Assembly (NCBI RefSeq): GCF_036226665.1
Contig: NZ_CP109007.1
Location: 5,062,501 to 5,126,500 of the forward strand
Direction: 5' to 3'
DNA: 64,000 nucleotides
Source: Streptomyces sp. NBC_00691
GTDB lineage: Bacteria > Actinomycetota > Actinomycetes > Streptomycetales > Streptomycetaceae
Shown: piece by piece, positions 26,030-33,559 of the stretch
Position numbering within the stretch: the first letter of the stretch is position 1
How the letters are laid out: every line of letters begins with the position of its first letter
Made by a program: the position numbers and the translations under genes
The notes under the pieces: generated by a model
What the model was told of the DNA's origin: nothing
The model's input: the letters and a program-made list of their open reading frames with translations, nothing else
Databases searched by the model: none

Positions 26030-27335
26030 GTCGGACCTCCGCGAGGGCCCACCAGGCCGCGAGGCCCAGCACGACCGACATCAGGACCGTCGAGGGGCCG
26101 CCGATGTCCGCGTAGAAGAAGTCGATGAGCTGCCAGCCGAGCAGACCCGTCGCGACGAGCGCGCAGTCCGCGCCCAGGCGGTGGCGGCGCAGCGACGCGA
26201 CGAGCAGCGCCGTCCAGCTGCCCACGAGGGCGATCAGCCCGAACAGGCCCTGCTCGCTGAGGACCAGGAGGTACATGTTGTGCGGGGAGAGCAGGGGCTG
26301 ACGCGCGAAGGCGGCGCCGGCGCCGGCCGTGTCGCTGCCGGAGGACAGGGCGAGGGAGGCGTTGGAGTCGCGGTACTGAGGGAAGCCCTTGAGGCCGACC
26401 CCGGTGACCGGCTCCGAGGCCCACATCCGCCCGGCCGCCGCCCACATCGTGTACCGGTCCGTCACCGACTGGTCCGGCGCGGCCGCCACCTGCGTGATGC
26501 TGGCGACCCGCTCCTTCACCATCGCCGAGCCGATGCCGAGCCCGCCGACCAGGACCACCCCGAGCGCCCCGGCGGCGAGCGCCACGCGCGCCGCCCGCCG
26601 GGGCCCGGAGAGCAGCAGCTGGACGCCGCAGGCGAGGACGGTCGCGATCCACGCGCCCCGGCTGAACGACAGCACGAGCGGCACGAAGAGCAGTCCGGCG
26701 CAGACGAGCGCGGCCGTCCGGGTCCGGCCGGGACCGCTGCCGAGCGCGATCCCGGTGACGACGACGAGTCCGTACGACACGACGGTCGCCATGCCCATCA
26801 CATCGGTGGGCCCGAAGGTGCCGACGGCCCGGACGTCCTCACCCATGTACGAGGCGCCGGTGCCGGTCAGGTACTGGGCGACGCCGACCGCGCCCTGGAC
26901 CAGCGCGAGCCCGACCAGACCCCAGGCGACCACGGCGAAGTCCCGCCGGTCCCGGATCATCAGGAGCACGGCCGCCGGGACGAGCACGAAGATCTGGACG
27001 TACCGGGCGACGCCCGGCAGGCTCGCGGCCGGGTCGTTCGAGGTGATCGCCGCGAGACAGATCCCGAGGACCGGCAGGCCGAGGACGACGGCCGCCGTCC
27101 GGGTCAGCGGCCGGGCGCCGCCGCGCAGCACCCGGACCAGACAGATCAGGACGAGGAGCCCGGAGGCCGCGTCGGCGACCGTTCCCGAACCGCCGGTGCC
27201 GCCCTGCGCGCCGCCGCCGCCCGGGACGAGCAGCAGCGCGATCACGGCGAGGACCGGGGAGAGCGCCCCGGCCCTGCGCGCCCAGTCCCGTACGTCGTCC
27301 GGGGCGAGCGCCGGCACCGTCACGGCCGTGGCCAT
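26022..27335 (-). CDS. O-antigen ligase/polymerase family membrane protein
   Basis: 437-residue protein with about 11 hydrophobic segments and a long extracytoplasmic loop carrying RYTMWAAAGRMWASEPVTGVGLKGFPQYR and LSPHNMYLLVLSEQGLFGL, the hallmark Wzy_C/WaaL region with the conserved G-x-G and His-Asn. It is likely the polymerase that extends the glycan or ligates it to an acceptor. ATG 27335 follows GGGGAGCTGAGG and lies two bases after the stop of the ORF encoded upstream in the window (27338). Confidence 0.87.
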   Translation of the reverse strand: MATAVTVPALAPDDVRDWARRAGALSPVLAVIALLLVPGGGGAQGGTGGSGTVADAASGLLVLICLVRVLRGGARPLTRTAAVVLGLPVLGICLAAITSNDPAASLPGVARYVQIFVLVPAAVLLMIRDRRDFAVVAWGLVGLALVQGAVGVAQYLTGTGASYMGEDVRAVGTFGPTDVMGMATVVSYGLVVVTGIALGSGPGRTRTAALVCAGLLFVPLVLSFSRGAWIATVLACGVQLLLSGPRRAARVALAAGALGVVLVGGLGIGSAMVKERVASITQVAAAPDQSVTDRYTMWAAAGRMWASEPVTGVGLKGFPQYRDSNASLALSSGSDTAGAGAAFARQPLLSPHNMYLLVLSEQGLFGLIALVGSWTALLVASLRRHRLGADCALVATGLLGWQLIDFFYADIGGPSTVLMSVVLGLAAWWALAEVRRA

Positions 27336-27337
27336 CC

Positions 27338-28786
27338 TCAGCTCCCCGTGGGTCGGACGAGTCCGGCCGCCGTGCGCAGCAGGATGCAGACGTCCTGCCA
27401 GAGCGACCAGTGGTCGATGTAGTGGTTGTCGAAGCGGCAGCGGTCCTCGATGGACGTGTCGCCGCGCAGCCCGTGCACCTGCGCCAGACCGGTCAGCCCC
27501 ACCGGCATCCGGTGCCGGGCCGCGTATCCGGCGTGGATCTTGCTGAACTGGGCGACGAAGTACGGGCGTTCGGGCCGCGGCCCGACGAGGCTCATGTCAC
27601 CGCGCAGCACGTTCCACAGCTGCGGCAGCTCGTCGAGCGAGGACTTCCGCAGGAAGCTCCCGGCCGCGCTCATCCGCCGGTCGCCCGCCACGTTCCAGCG
27701 GGTCGCCGACTCGGTGTCGTCGGAGGGGCGGAGCGTCCGGAACTTGAGCAGCGTGAAGTGCCGTCCGTGCTGGCCCACCCGCTCCTGCCGGAACAGCACC
27801 CCGGGACCGTCCGCGAGCCGTACGGCGAGCGCGCACAGCAGCAGCACGGGCAGCGCGAGCGCCAGCGCGGGCGCGGCGAGCACGATGTCGAGGGCGCGCT
27901 TGGCGGGCAGCCGGCGCCGCTCGACCGGCGGGGCGACGCGCTGCCAGGCGTACCCCCACATGTGTGCGCCCATCGGGCCGTCCTGGTGCCGTCCGCCGAC
28001 CCGCCAGGTCGTGCAGCCGTAGTGCTGGAAGAGGGTCATGAGCCCCGGGTCGTCGTGGAGGAACACGGCGTCCCGCACCGTGTTCTGGATGACGGCCCGG
28101 TGGATCTCCTCGGTCGTGGTGAGCACCGGAAGCCCGGCCTCGCCCGCCGACCGGGACGCGCCGCCCTGCTCGGGCACACCGACGATGCCGACCGGCCGTA
28201 CCCCGTACTCGGGGTGCTGGACGGCCGCGGAGGCGAACCGGCGCGCGGCCCCCGCCCCGCCGACGACCAGCGCCGACCGGGGGTGGGCGCGGGCGGTCCG
28301 GCGCCGCTGGTGGAGCATGAGCGCCCGGACCAGGACCACGACGCCGACGTGCGCGGTGTACGCGGCGAGGAGCCGCAGCGGCCCGATCGCGAGGGCGGGG
28401 GCGTACGCGGCCACCCCGGCCGCCGCCAGACACCAGGCGACGCCGGCGCGGGAGGCGAGCGCGGGCAGTTCGTCGAGGGCCCGGGTGTGCGGGGCCGGGC
28501 GGTGGAGCCCCGCGCGCCCGTCGAGCACGAGGACGAGCGCCACGACCGGCAGCAGCAGCCGGGGGTCGTGGTGCGCCGTGCTCAGCAGCGTGGCGGCGGA
28601 GAGGACGGCCAGGCAGTCGACCGCGACGAGCGGCAGCACGCCGGTCCCGGGCCGCGCGGGGCGGTACGGGAGGGCGTGCCGCGCGGTCGTGCCGCGGCGC
28701 GGTGCGAGGGAGGCGAGGCCGAAGGTCTGGCCTGCCGCGGGCCACGGGCCCGGTGAGGGAGGGACGCTGGTGCTTTCGGTGGTCAC
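27338..28786 (-). CDS. Polyprenyl-phosphate sugar phosphotransferase (initiating enzyme)
   Basis: 482-residue WbaP/CpsE-type enzyme that starts repeat-unit synthesis by moving a sugar-1-phosphate onto undecaprenyl phosphate. Several N-terminal helices precede a Rossmann-like middle domain (RSALVVGGAGAARRFASAA). The C-terminal catalytic domain has KRALDIVLAAPALALALPVLL, FRQERVGQHGRHFTLLKFRTL, LRKSSLDELPQLWNVLRGDMSLVGPRPERP and the end region GLTGLAQVHGLRGD, all diagnostic. The GTG at 28786 overlaps the stop of the preceding glycosyltransferase (GTGA). Confidence 0.92.
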   Translation of the reverse strand: MTTESTSVPPSPGPWPAAGQTFGLASLAPRRGTTARHALPYRPARPGTGVLPLVAVDCLAVLSAATLLSTAHHDPRLLLPVVALVLVLDGRAGLHRPAPHTRALDELPALASRAGVAWCLAAAGVAAYAPALAIGPLRLLAAYTAHVGVVVLVRALMLHQRRRTARAHPRSALVVGGAGAARRFASAAVQHPEYGVRPVGIVGVPEQGGASRSAGEAGLPVLTTTEEIHRAVIQNTVRDAVFLHDDPGLMTLFQHYGCTTWRVGGRHQDGPMGAHMWGYAWQRVAPPVERRRLPAKRALDIVLAAPALALALPVLLLCALAVRLADGPGVLFRQERVGQHGRHFTLLKFRTLRPSDDTESATRWNVAGDRRMSAAGSFLRKSSLDELPQLWNVLRGDMSLVGPRPERPYFVAQFSKIHAGYAARHRMPVGLTGLAQVHGLRGDTSIEDRCRFDNHYIDHWSLWQDVCILLRTAAGLVRPTGS

Positions 28787-29919
28787 TGCGCAATCGGCTC
28801 TCTGTGCTCGGTGTCGCGCACTCCGGCCAGTTCGCGGTAGACGTCCGCGACGGCCGCGCCGGTGCGCCGGACATCGAATCTGCTGAGTACGTGCTCGTGG
28901 GCCTCGCGGCCCAGGCGGTGCCGGAGCTCCTGCCTGCCGAGGAGGCGGCCGAGAGCGGTGGCGAGGGCGGCCGGGTCCTCGGGCGGGACCAGGCACAGGG
29001 GTTCATGGGCGGGCGGCAGGCTCTCGCGGGCCCCGTCGACATCGCTGACGACGACGGGCCGGCCGGCGGCCATGGCCTCCAGGGGTGCGAGCGCCATGCC
29101 CTCCCAGCGGGACGGCAGGACGACCACATCGGCGGCCCGGTACCAGGGGGCGGTGTCGGCGACGGCTCCGGTGAACCGCACCGAGGGGCCCGCCGCGGCA
29201 CGCAGCAGGTCGCCGTCGGGGCCGTCGCCGACCAGGACGAGCCTGGCCGTCGGCACCTCCGCGAGGACGGCGGGCCAGGCGGCGAGCAGCACGTCCTGCC
29301 CCTTCTGGCGGCAGAGCCGGCCCACGCAGACGACGGTGGGCGCGGGGTTGCCCGCCGGGCCGTCGGTCGCGAACCGGGCCACGTCCACGCCGTTGTGGAC
29401 GACGGCCCAGTCGGCCGTCACCCCGGCGGCCTCGCCGGTACGCCGCTCGGCCTCGCTGACGCAGAGGATCCGGTCGGCCCAGCGGGCGCCGTACCGCTCC
29501 CAGCGCCGGGCCAGCGAGGCGGTCGTTCCCTCGACCGCCTCGAAGGACCAGGCGTGCGGCTGGTACACCGTCGGAATCCGTCCGCGCAGGGCGAGTCGGG
29601 CGCACAGCCCGGCCTTCGCGCTGTGCGCGTGGACGAGTCCGGGGCGCACGGTACGGATCACCCGGGCGAGGCCGCGGGTCTCGCGGAGGAGCTGGGGTCC
29701 CGGGTTCCGCCCGGCCCGCCAGACATGGGTGTCGGCCCCCTCGGCGCGAACGGCGGCGGCCAGGACGGTGTCCGGTGGGCAGGCGACCGCGACCCGCAGG
29801 CCGGCGGCGAGTTGGGCGCGGACGAGGTCGATGACGACACGGGCGACCCCGCCGTCACCGGGCTGGACCGCGTGCAGGACGGTGACGGACCCGGGGTCCG
29901 TGTCTCGTGGAGGCCGCAC
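28783..29919 (-). CDS. GT4-family glycosyltransferase
   Basis: About 378-residue GT-B enzyme. It has the N-terminal acceptor loop QPGDGGVARVVIDLV, HAHSAKAG, CVSEAERR, VVHNGVDVARF, the linker VCVGRLCRQKGQDVLL and donor-binding SRWEGMALAPLEAMAAGRPVVVSDVDG. The start is uncertain. GTG 29919 begins one base after the preceding stop and is chosen because the alternative ATG at 30000 would overlap that gene by 80 bases. It adds one sugar of the repeat unit. Confidence 0.87.
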   Translation of the reverse strand: MRPPRDTDPGSVTVLHAVQPGDGGVARVVIDLVRAQLAAGLRVAVACPPDTVLAAAVRAEGADTHVWRAGRNPGPQLLRETRGLARVIRTVRPGLVHAHSAKAGLCARLALRGRIPTVYQPHAWSFEAVEGTTASLARRWERYGARWADRILCVSEAERRTGEAAGVTADWAVVHNGVDVARFATDGPAGNPAPTVVCVGRLCRQKGQDVLLAAWPAVLAEVPTARLVLVGDGPDGDLLRAAAGPSVRFTGAVADTAPWYRAADVVVLPSRWEGMALAPLEAMAAGRPVVVSDVDGARESLPPAHEPLCLVPPEDPAALATALGRLLGRQELRHRLGREAHEHVLSRFDVRRTGAAVADVYRELAGVRDTEHREPIAQ

Positions 29920-29920
29920 G

Positions 29921-30979
29921 TCAGCGCCGGACGTCCGCCTGGAAGAAGAGCGCACCGAGCCAGACGGTGTCCTTCCGGCTCCCCGACCGGACATGGACAC
30001 GGTCGGCCCCGTCGCGCAGCGCCCCCCGCAGATCGAAGACGTCGGAGTCGTACCCGAGCGTGTTCGTACCGTCGGGTGAGCGGACCGTACGACCGGTGCC
30101 GAATTCGGTGATGCTGGAGTTCATCACGTCGTCCGCCGAATTGGCGGAATCGGATAGCCGGACGCTCTTCGAGCGGCCCGTTTCCACCGCCAGGTAATCA
30201 CCGGAAGTGCCCCGGTCGCCGTCATAGGCGACCACTCCGAGACGGCCGTTCGTGGCCTTGCCGTAACGGTTTGCGTCGAGCGGTACGCGAAGCTCCCCGG
30301 AGCGCGGTCCGACCGTTTCGAATCCGTCCCAGACGCCGATCCTGCGGAGCGGTTCCGAGGCCTTCTCGTACGCGGCGACGAGCGTCCAGCCACCCCAGCC
30401 GCCGACCGCGGAGCGGCCCATGGCCACGTTGACCTGAGCGACCGTCCACTGCCCCGAACGGGAGGAACGGACCAGCTCGGTGACGTCGGCGGAGGCCTGG
30501 AAGGCGTCGGCGCCGTCGGCCGTGCGATGGCCGATCAGGGTGTCCGCGAGCAGCGCCTTGTAGGCGCCGCCGGGCTCGGCGATCAGCACCCGGCCGTTGT
30601 CCTCGGGCGGCTTCTGCTCGCCCACCCGCAGGTTGCCGCCCCAGTAGAGACGGGCCCAGCTGACCCGGGCGCCCGCGGGAACGGCGAGCTCGGCACGGCT
30701 GGAGTTGTACGTGTTGGGGTCGCTGTCCACGTCGACGTAGGCGATCGAGACGTCGTCGTTGACCGACTCGGTGCCCTTCGCGCCCTTCGCCGAGGAGTTG
30801 GCCGCGCGCACGACCCCACCGTGCTGCACGGACTGGTAGCGAGCGGCGAACGGGATGCGGGTCGCCTCCCGTGGCTGTGGTGCCGAGGCGGAGGCGACCG
30901 GCAGCGCGGCGGACAACGCCGCACACGACAGGGCGCACAACACGCTGCGTCGCACAGCAGGAACCGCTGAATTCCGCAT
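29921..30979 (-). CDS. Secreted beta-rich protein (DUF3344-like)
   Basis: 352-residue exported protein, first gene of the polysaccharide operon. Signal peptide 1-31 (ends ASA). The mature part contains ARLYWGGNLRVGEQK, AMGRSAVGGWGGWTLVAAYEKASEPLRRIGVWDGF and TNTLGYDSDVFDLRGALRDG, a pattern I associate tentatively with DUF3344-type secreted actinobacterial proteins; no catalytic motif is visible and there are no Cys after the signal. It may be a structural or glycan-binding exoprotein. ATG 30979 follows GGAGAACC. The 379 bases between it and the chaplin at 31359 hold a palindrome and a BldN-like promoter. Confidence 0.72.
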   Translation of the reverse strand: MRNSAVPAVRRSVLCALSCAALSAALPVASASAPQPREATRIPFAARYQSVQHGGVVRAANSSAKGAKGTESVNDDVSIAYVDVDSDPNTYNSSRAELAVPAGARVSWARLYWGGNLRVGEQKPPEDNGRVLIAEPGGAYKALLADTLIGHRTADGADAFQASADVTELVRSSRSGQWTVAQVNVAMGRSAVGGWGGWTLVAAYEKASEPLRRIGVWDGFETVGPRSGELRVPLDANRYGKATNGRLGVVAYDGDRGTSGDYLAVETGRSKSVRLSDSANSADDVMNSSITEFGTGRTVRSPDGTNTLGYDSDVFDLRGALRDGADRVHVRSGSRKDTVWLGALFFQADVRR

Positions 30980-31086
30980 ACAGGTTCTCCGCTTTGATGA
31001 GAGAAGGAAGGGAAGACCCGTGAAGGCCGGGAGGGGGGAAGGTGTCGTCCGCACGAAATGGGTGAACGCGCGGCGGGCCCGGAAGC

Positions 31087-31102
31087 AACGTTCGGGAACG
31101 TT
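31087..31102. promoter_or_regulatory. Perfect 16-base palindromic operator candidate
   Basis: AACGTTC-GG-GAACGTT is a perfect inverted repeat with seven-base arms, about 108 bases before the DUF3344-like gene start, at the head of the polysaccharide operon. The AT-rich TTATAAC follows it. The binding regulator is unknown. Confidence 0.5.
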
Positions 31103-31156
31103 ATAACCCCGGCGCGGGGCGATAGTACGCATTAGATGCCTGGAAACGCTAACTCC

Positions 31157-31184
31157 CGTATCCGCGGGGCAGGTTCGTCGTTGA
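31157..31184 (+). promoter_or_regulatory. Sigma-BldN-like promoter for chaplin B
   Basis: CGTATC (31157-31162), 16-base spacer, CGTTGA (31179-31184), matching CGTAAC-N16-CGTTGA at 11 of 12 positions. It would give a long leader of roughly 170 bases before the chaplin at 31359. The leader holds no other gene that I can see. Confidence 0.65.
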
Positions 31185-31358
31185 GCGTGTTGCGCCATTC
31201 CACGCCCACTCCCTCCAATGGCCCTCCTATGGCCCAAAGATCGGTTGAACGTCACCCGTTCGGGAGAGCAACCGATGAAAAGCCCGGGCGTTGTTGAGGG
31301 AGCCGGGCCGCACAGTCCGCGCAGTCCACGTTGAATTTCGATCGAGGAGCACTTCCCC

Positions 31359-31598
31359 ATGTCCCGTATCGCCAAGGCCGTTGTCCTGACCGTGGGTGCC
31401 GCCGCCGCGGTCGCCGGTGCCGCCGGTGCCGCCACCGCCGACGCCGGCGCCGAGGGCGCGGCCGTGAAGTCCCCCGGCGTCGGCTCCGGCAACGTCGTCC
31501 AGGTCCCGGTGCACATCCCGGTGAACCTCTGCGGCAACACCGTCAGCGTCATCGGCGCGCTGAACCCGACCTTCGGCAACACCTGCGTCAACGCCTGA
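31359..31598 (+). CDS. Short chaplin (chaplin B)
   Basis: 79-residue secreted chaplin. Signal peptide to about residue 28 (ATA), then one chaplin domain: SPGVGSGNVVQVPVHIPVNLCGNTVSVIGALNPTFGNTCVNA with two Cys separated by 17 residues. ATG 31359 follows CGAGGAGCA. It forms amyloid-like surfactant fibrils at the air interface in known species. It is divergent from the polysaccharide operon and ends before a classical terminator. Confidence 0.94.
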   Translation: MSRIAKAVVLTVGAAAAVAGAAGAATADAGAEGAAVKSPGVGSGNVVQVPVHIPVNLCGNTVSVIGALNPTFGNTCVNA

Positions 31599-31624
31599 TC
31601 CGGCACGCCTGATCGGTCCTTCCG

Positions 31625-31669
31625 AAGCCGGTGCGCCCACTCCCGACGGGGTGGGCGCACCGGCTTTTT
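31625..31669 (+). terminator. Intrinsic terminator with T run
   Basis: Perfect 16-base-pair stem (31625-31640 with 31651-31666) followed by five Ts, 27 bases after the chaplin stop. One of the few in this window with a real T tract. Confidence 0.92.
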
Positions 31670-31753
31670 CCTTGTCGTCACGGGATCGGTACTCGTTCGG
31701 CGGCACCGTCGTGCGCCGGTCGGTGCAACGGCGTACGCCCCATCGAGGGGCAT

Positions 31754-31778
31754 GTTCGAGGGGTGGATTCACTCGAAC
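31754..31778. promoter_or_regulatory. Inverted repeat upstream of Pro-rich secreted protein gene
   Basis: GTTCGAG (31754-31760) and CTCGAAC (31772-31778) are exact inverted repeats separated by 11 bases, about 100 bases before the ATG at 31876. Operator-like; regulator unknown. Confidence 0.35.
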
Positions 31779-31875
31779 GGAGGCGTGGCGCTCAGTAGTT
31801 CTGCGGTTGCGGAGGGCTATACCCGCAGGCACGGTGAGAGGGAAGTTGTCCGACGCATAAGGAAAAGGAACACAT

Positions 31876-32751
31876 ATGCGTCCCCTGGCTACACGCCGCA
31901 TCACCGCCCTGGCGATATCCGCCGTCATCACCCTCGGCACGGCGGGACCCGCCATCGCCGGCGAGCACCATCCGTCCACCGCGGCCGAACGGGCCGCCCG
32001 CGCACCCCTCCCCGACGCCGCCGCCCTGCTGAGCCAGGCCGAAGCGCTCGGAGGCCTCGGCTCGGTGACCACTCCCGTGACCGAACTCGTCACGGCCGCG
32101 CTCAAGGCCGACTCCGGTCAGCTCCCCGCGGCCGACGCCGAGACCCTCAAGGCCAAGATCGCGGCAGCCGTCGACGAGGCCAAGGCCACCGCCCCGGCCC
32201 CGCTGCCGGTCACGCCCGTCACGCCGCCCTCGACGGACCTCCCGGTCACGCCCCCGTCGACGGACCTTCCCGTCACGCCGCCCGCGGCCGACCTTCCCGT
32301 CACGCCGCCGGTCGTGGAGACCCCCGTCGAGCTCCCGGCGACGCCGCCCGTGGAAGCCCCCGCCCTGCCGGTGACGCCGCCGGCGACCCTGCCCGTCGTG
32401 GCCGACGCGAAGGCCGCGTGGGCCGGGAAGACGGCCGCCCCCGCCGACGTCGTCGACGACGCGCTCGCCTCGGTCGAGAAGGCGGTCGCCGCGCTGCTCG
32501 CCGCGGTCACCTCCGGCGACGCGGGCGGAGTCGTACCGCAGGTCACGGCGACCCTGACCTCCGTGGTCAACCTGGCCGTCGCCACGGTCCTCGGGAGCGG
32601 TCTGCCCGCTCCCGACCTGGCGGGACTGCCCGCGCTGCCCGCGCTCCCGGTCACGGCGCCCGAGCTGCCGGTGGACCCGCCGGAGCTGCCCGTCGACCCG
32701 CCGGCCGCCGTGCCCGCGCTGCCGGCCACGCCCCCGCTGCCGGTCCGGTAG
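31876..32751 (+). CDS. Secreted Pro/Thr/Val-rich protein
   Basis: 291-residue exported protein of unknown function. Signal peptide to residue ~28 (AIAG). An Ala-rich helical segment (35-105) is followed by imperfect repeats of LPVTPPSTDLPVTPPAADLPVTPP (108-170), a second Ala/Val-rich helical region (172-235), and a closing Pro/Leu tail (ALPALPVTAPELPVDPPELPVDPP). No Cys, no anchor motif. The composition suggests an extended wall- or surface-associated protein. ATG 31876 has AAGGAAC upstream. It sits alone between terminators within the chaplin region. Confidence 0.75.
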   Translation: MRPLATRRITALAISAVITLGTAGPAIAGEHHPSTAAERAARAPLPDAAALLSQAEALGGLGSVTTPVTELVTAALKADSGQLPAADAETLKAKIAAAVDEAKATAPAPLPVTPVTPPSTDLPVTPPSTDLPVTPPAADLPVTPPVVETPVELPATPPVEAPALPVTPPATLPVVADAKAAWAGKTAAPADVVDDALASVEKAVAALLAAVTSGDAGGVVPQVTATLTSVVNLAVATVLGSGLPAPDLAGLPALPALPVTAPELPVDPPELPVDPPAAVPALPATPPLPVR

Positions 32752-32763
32752 TCACCCGCAGGC

Positions 32764-32800
32764 CCTGTACCGGCCCGGCGTCCCGCCGGGCCGGTACAGG
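32764..32800 (+). terminator. Terminator hairpin
   Basis: Perfect 17-base-pair stem (32764-32780 with 32784-32800) with a three-base loop, just after the Pro-rich protein gene. Confidence 0.85.
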
Positions 32801-33022
32801 CGCGTGCGGCGGGGGTGCGCCCCGGGGCGCGAGGGGGCGCGCCGGTGTGCGGTCGGCAAATAGCACCGGTCCGCATCGATCGGGTGCAGTGTCGAGAAAT
32901 CCTTCCTTCCGGAGTTTCCGTGCGGCACGCCGTTCGTTACAGAAGCAGAACAAAGTGCGCGGGATTCGGCCAAGAGCCCTGTGCGGTAAGTGACTTGAAG
33001 CCATAGAGGAAGGACTCATCCC

Positions 33023-33304
33023 ATGAAGCCCACCAAGGTCGCCGCGGTTGTCGCCGGTTCGCTGATGGCCCTCGGCGCTGCCGCGCCCGCCATGGCCACG
33101 GAGGCGCTGACCCCCACCAGCCTGAACGGTGGCCTCGAAGCGATCGCCGCCAATGGGCTGAAGTCGGACGTCCTGAGCAGCACCACGGACGGCTCCCCGG
33201 TCAAGACCGTCACGGACACCGCGACCCAGCTGAACGAGACCACCAAGGGCGCGCCGCTCCTCGGTGGGCTCCCGGTCCCCGGCGGTCTGCCGCTCGGTGG
33301 CTGA
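33023..33304 (+). CDS. Small secreted protein of unknown function
   Basis: 93 residues: signal peptide MKPTKVAAVVAGSLMALGAAAPAMA (cleavage near residue 25), then a 68-residue Thr/Leu/Gly-rich mature part without Cys, ending PLLGGLPVPGGLPLGG. The GLPVPGGLPLG tail recalls small Streptomyces secreted surface proteins, but I do not recognise a family. ATG 33023 follows GAGGAAGGA. Size, signal and neighbourhood suggest a surface component expressed with chaplins; this is inference. Confidence 0.75.
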   Translation: MKPTKVAAVVAGSLMALGAAAPAMATEALTPTSLNGGLEAIAANGLKSDVLSSTTDGSPVKTVTDTATQLNETTKGAPLLGGLPVPGGLPLGG

Positions 33305-33394
33305 CGCGGGGTCACCACGCGACTGACAGCACCTCAGTAGGCCTGCCTTTCGGGGCACTTGCGGTGGCCTCGGCGCCACCGTCTCCCACGGTCG

Positions 33395-33420
33395 GCTGAT
33401 CGAATGATTTTCTGATCAGC
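33395..33420. other. Inverted repeat with AT-rich centre
   Basis: GCTGATC (33395-33401) and GATCAGC (33414-33420) flank the AT-rich spacer GAATGATTTTCT in an otherwise GC-rich 255-base gap between two surface-protein genes. It could end the upstream transcript or act as an operator for the gene at 33560. Confidence 0.35.
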
Positions 33421-33559
33421 TGCCGTGTGGCCCCCGTTGCACGGGGTTCGCCGACCCATACCCTCTGGCCAGTCCCACGCGAACGTCGGCGTGGATCAGG
33501 CCGGTCGGAGCGAGGGGGGATCCTCGCCGGCCTCTCCCTTTCTCCAGAGGAAGAGCGGT

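Noticed and set aside
31329..31334. CGTTGA closer to chaplin B as its promoter -10
   Set aside because: There is no matching -35 at 16 bases and it lies only 25 bases from the ATG, leaving little room for a leader with the ribosome site.
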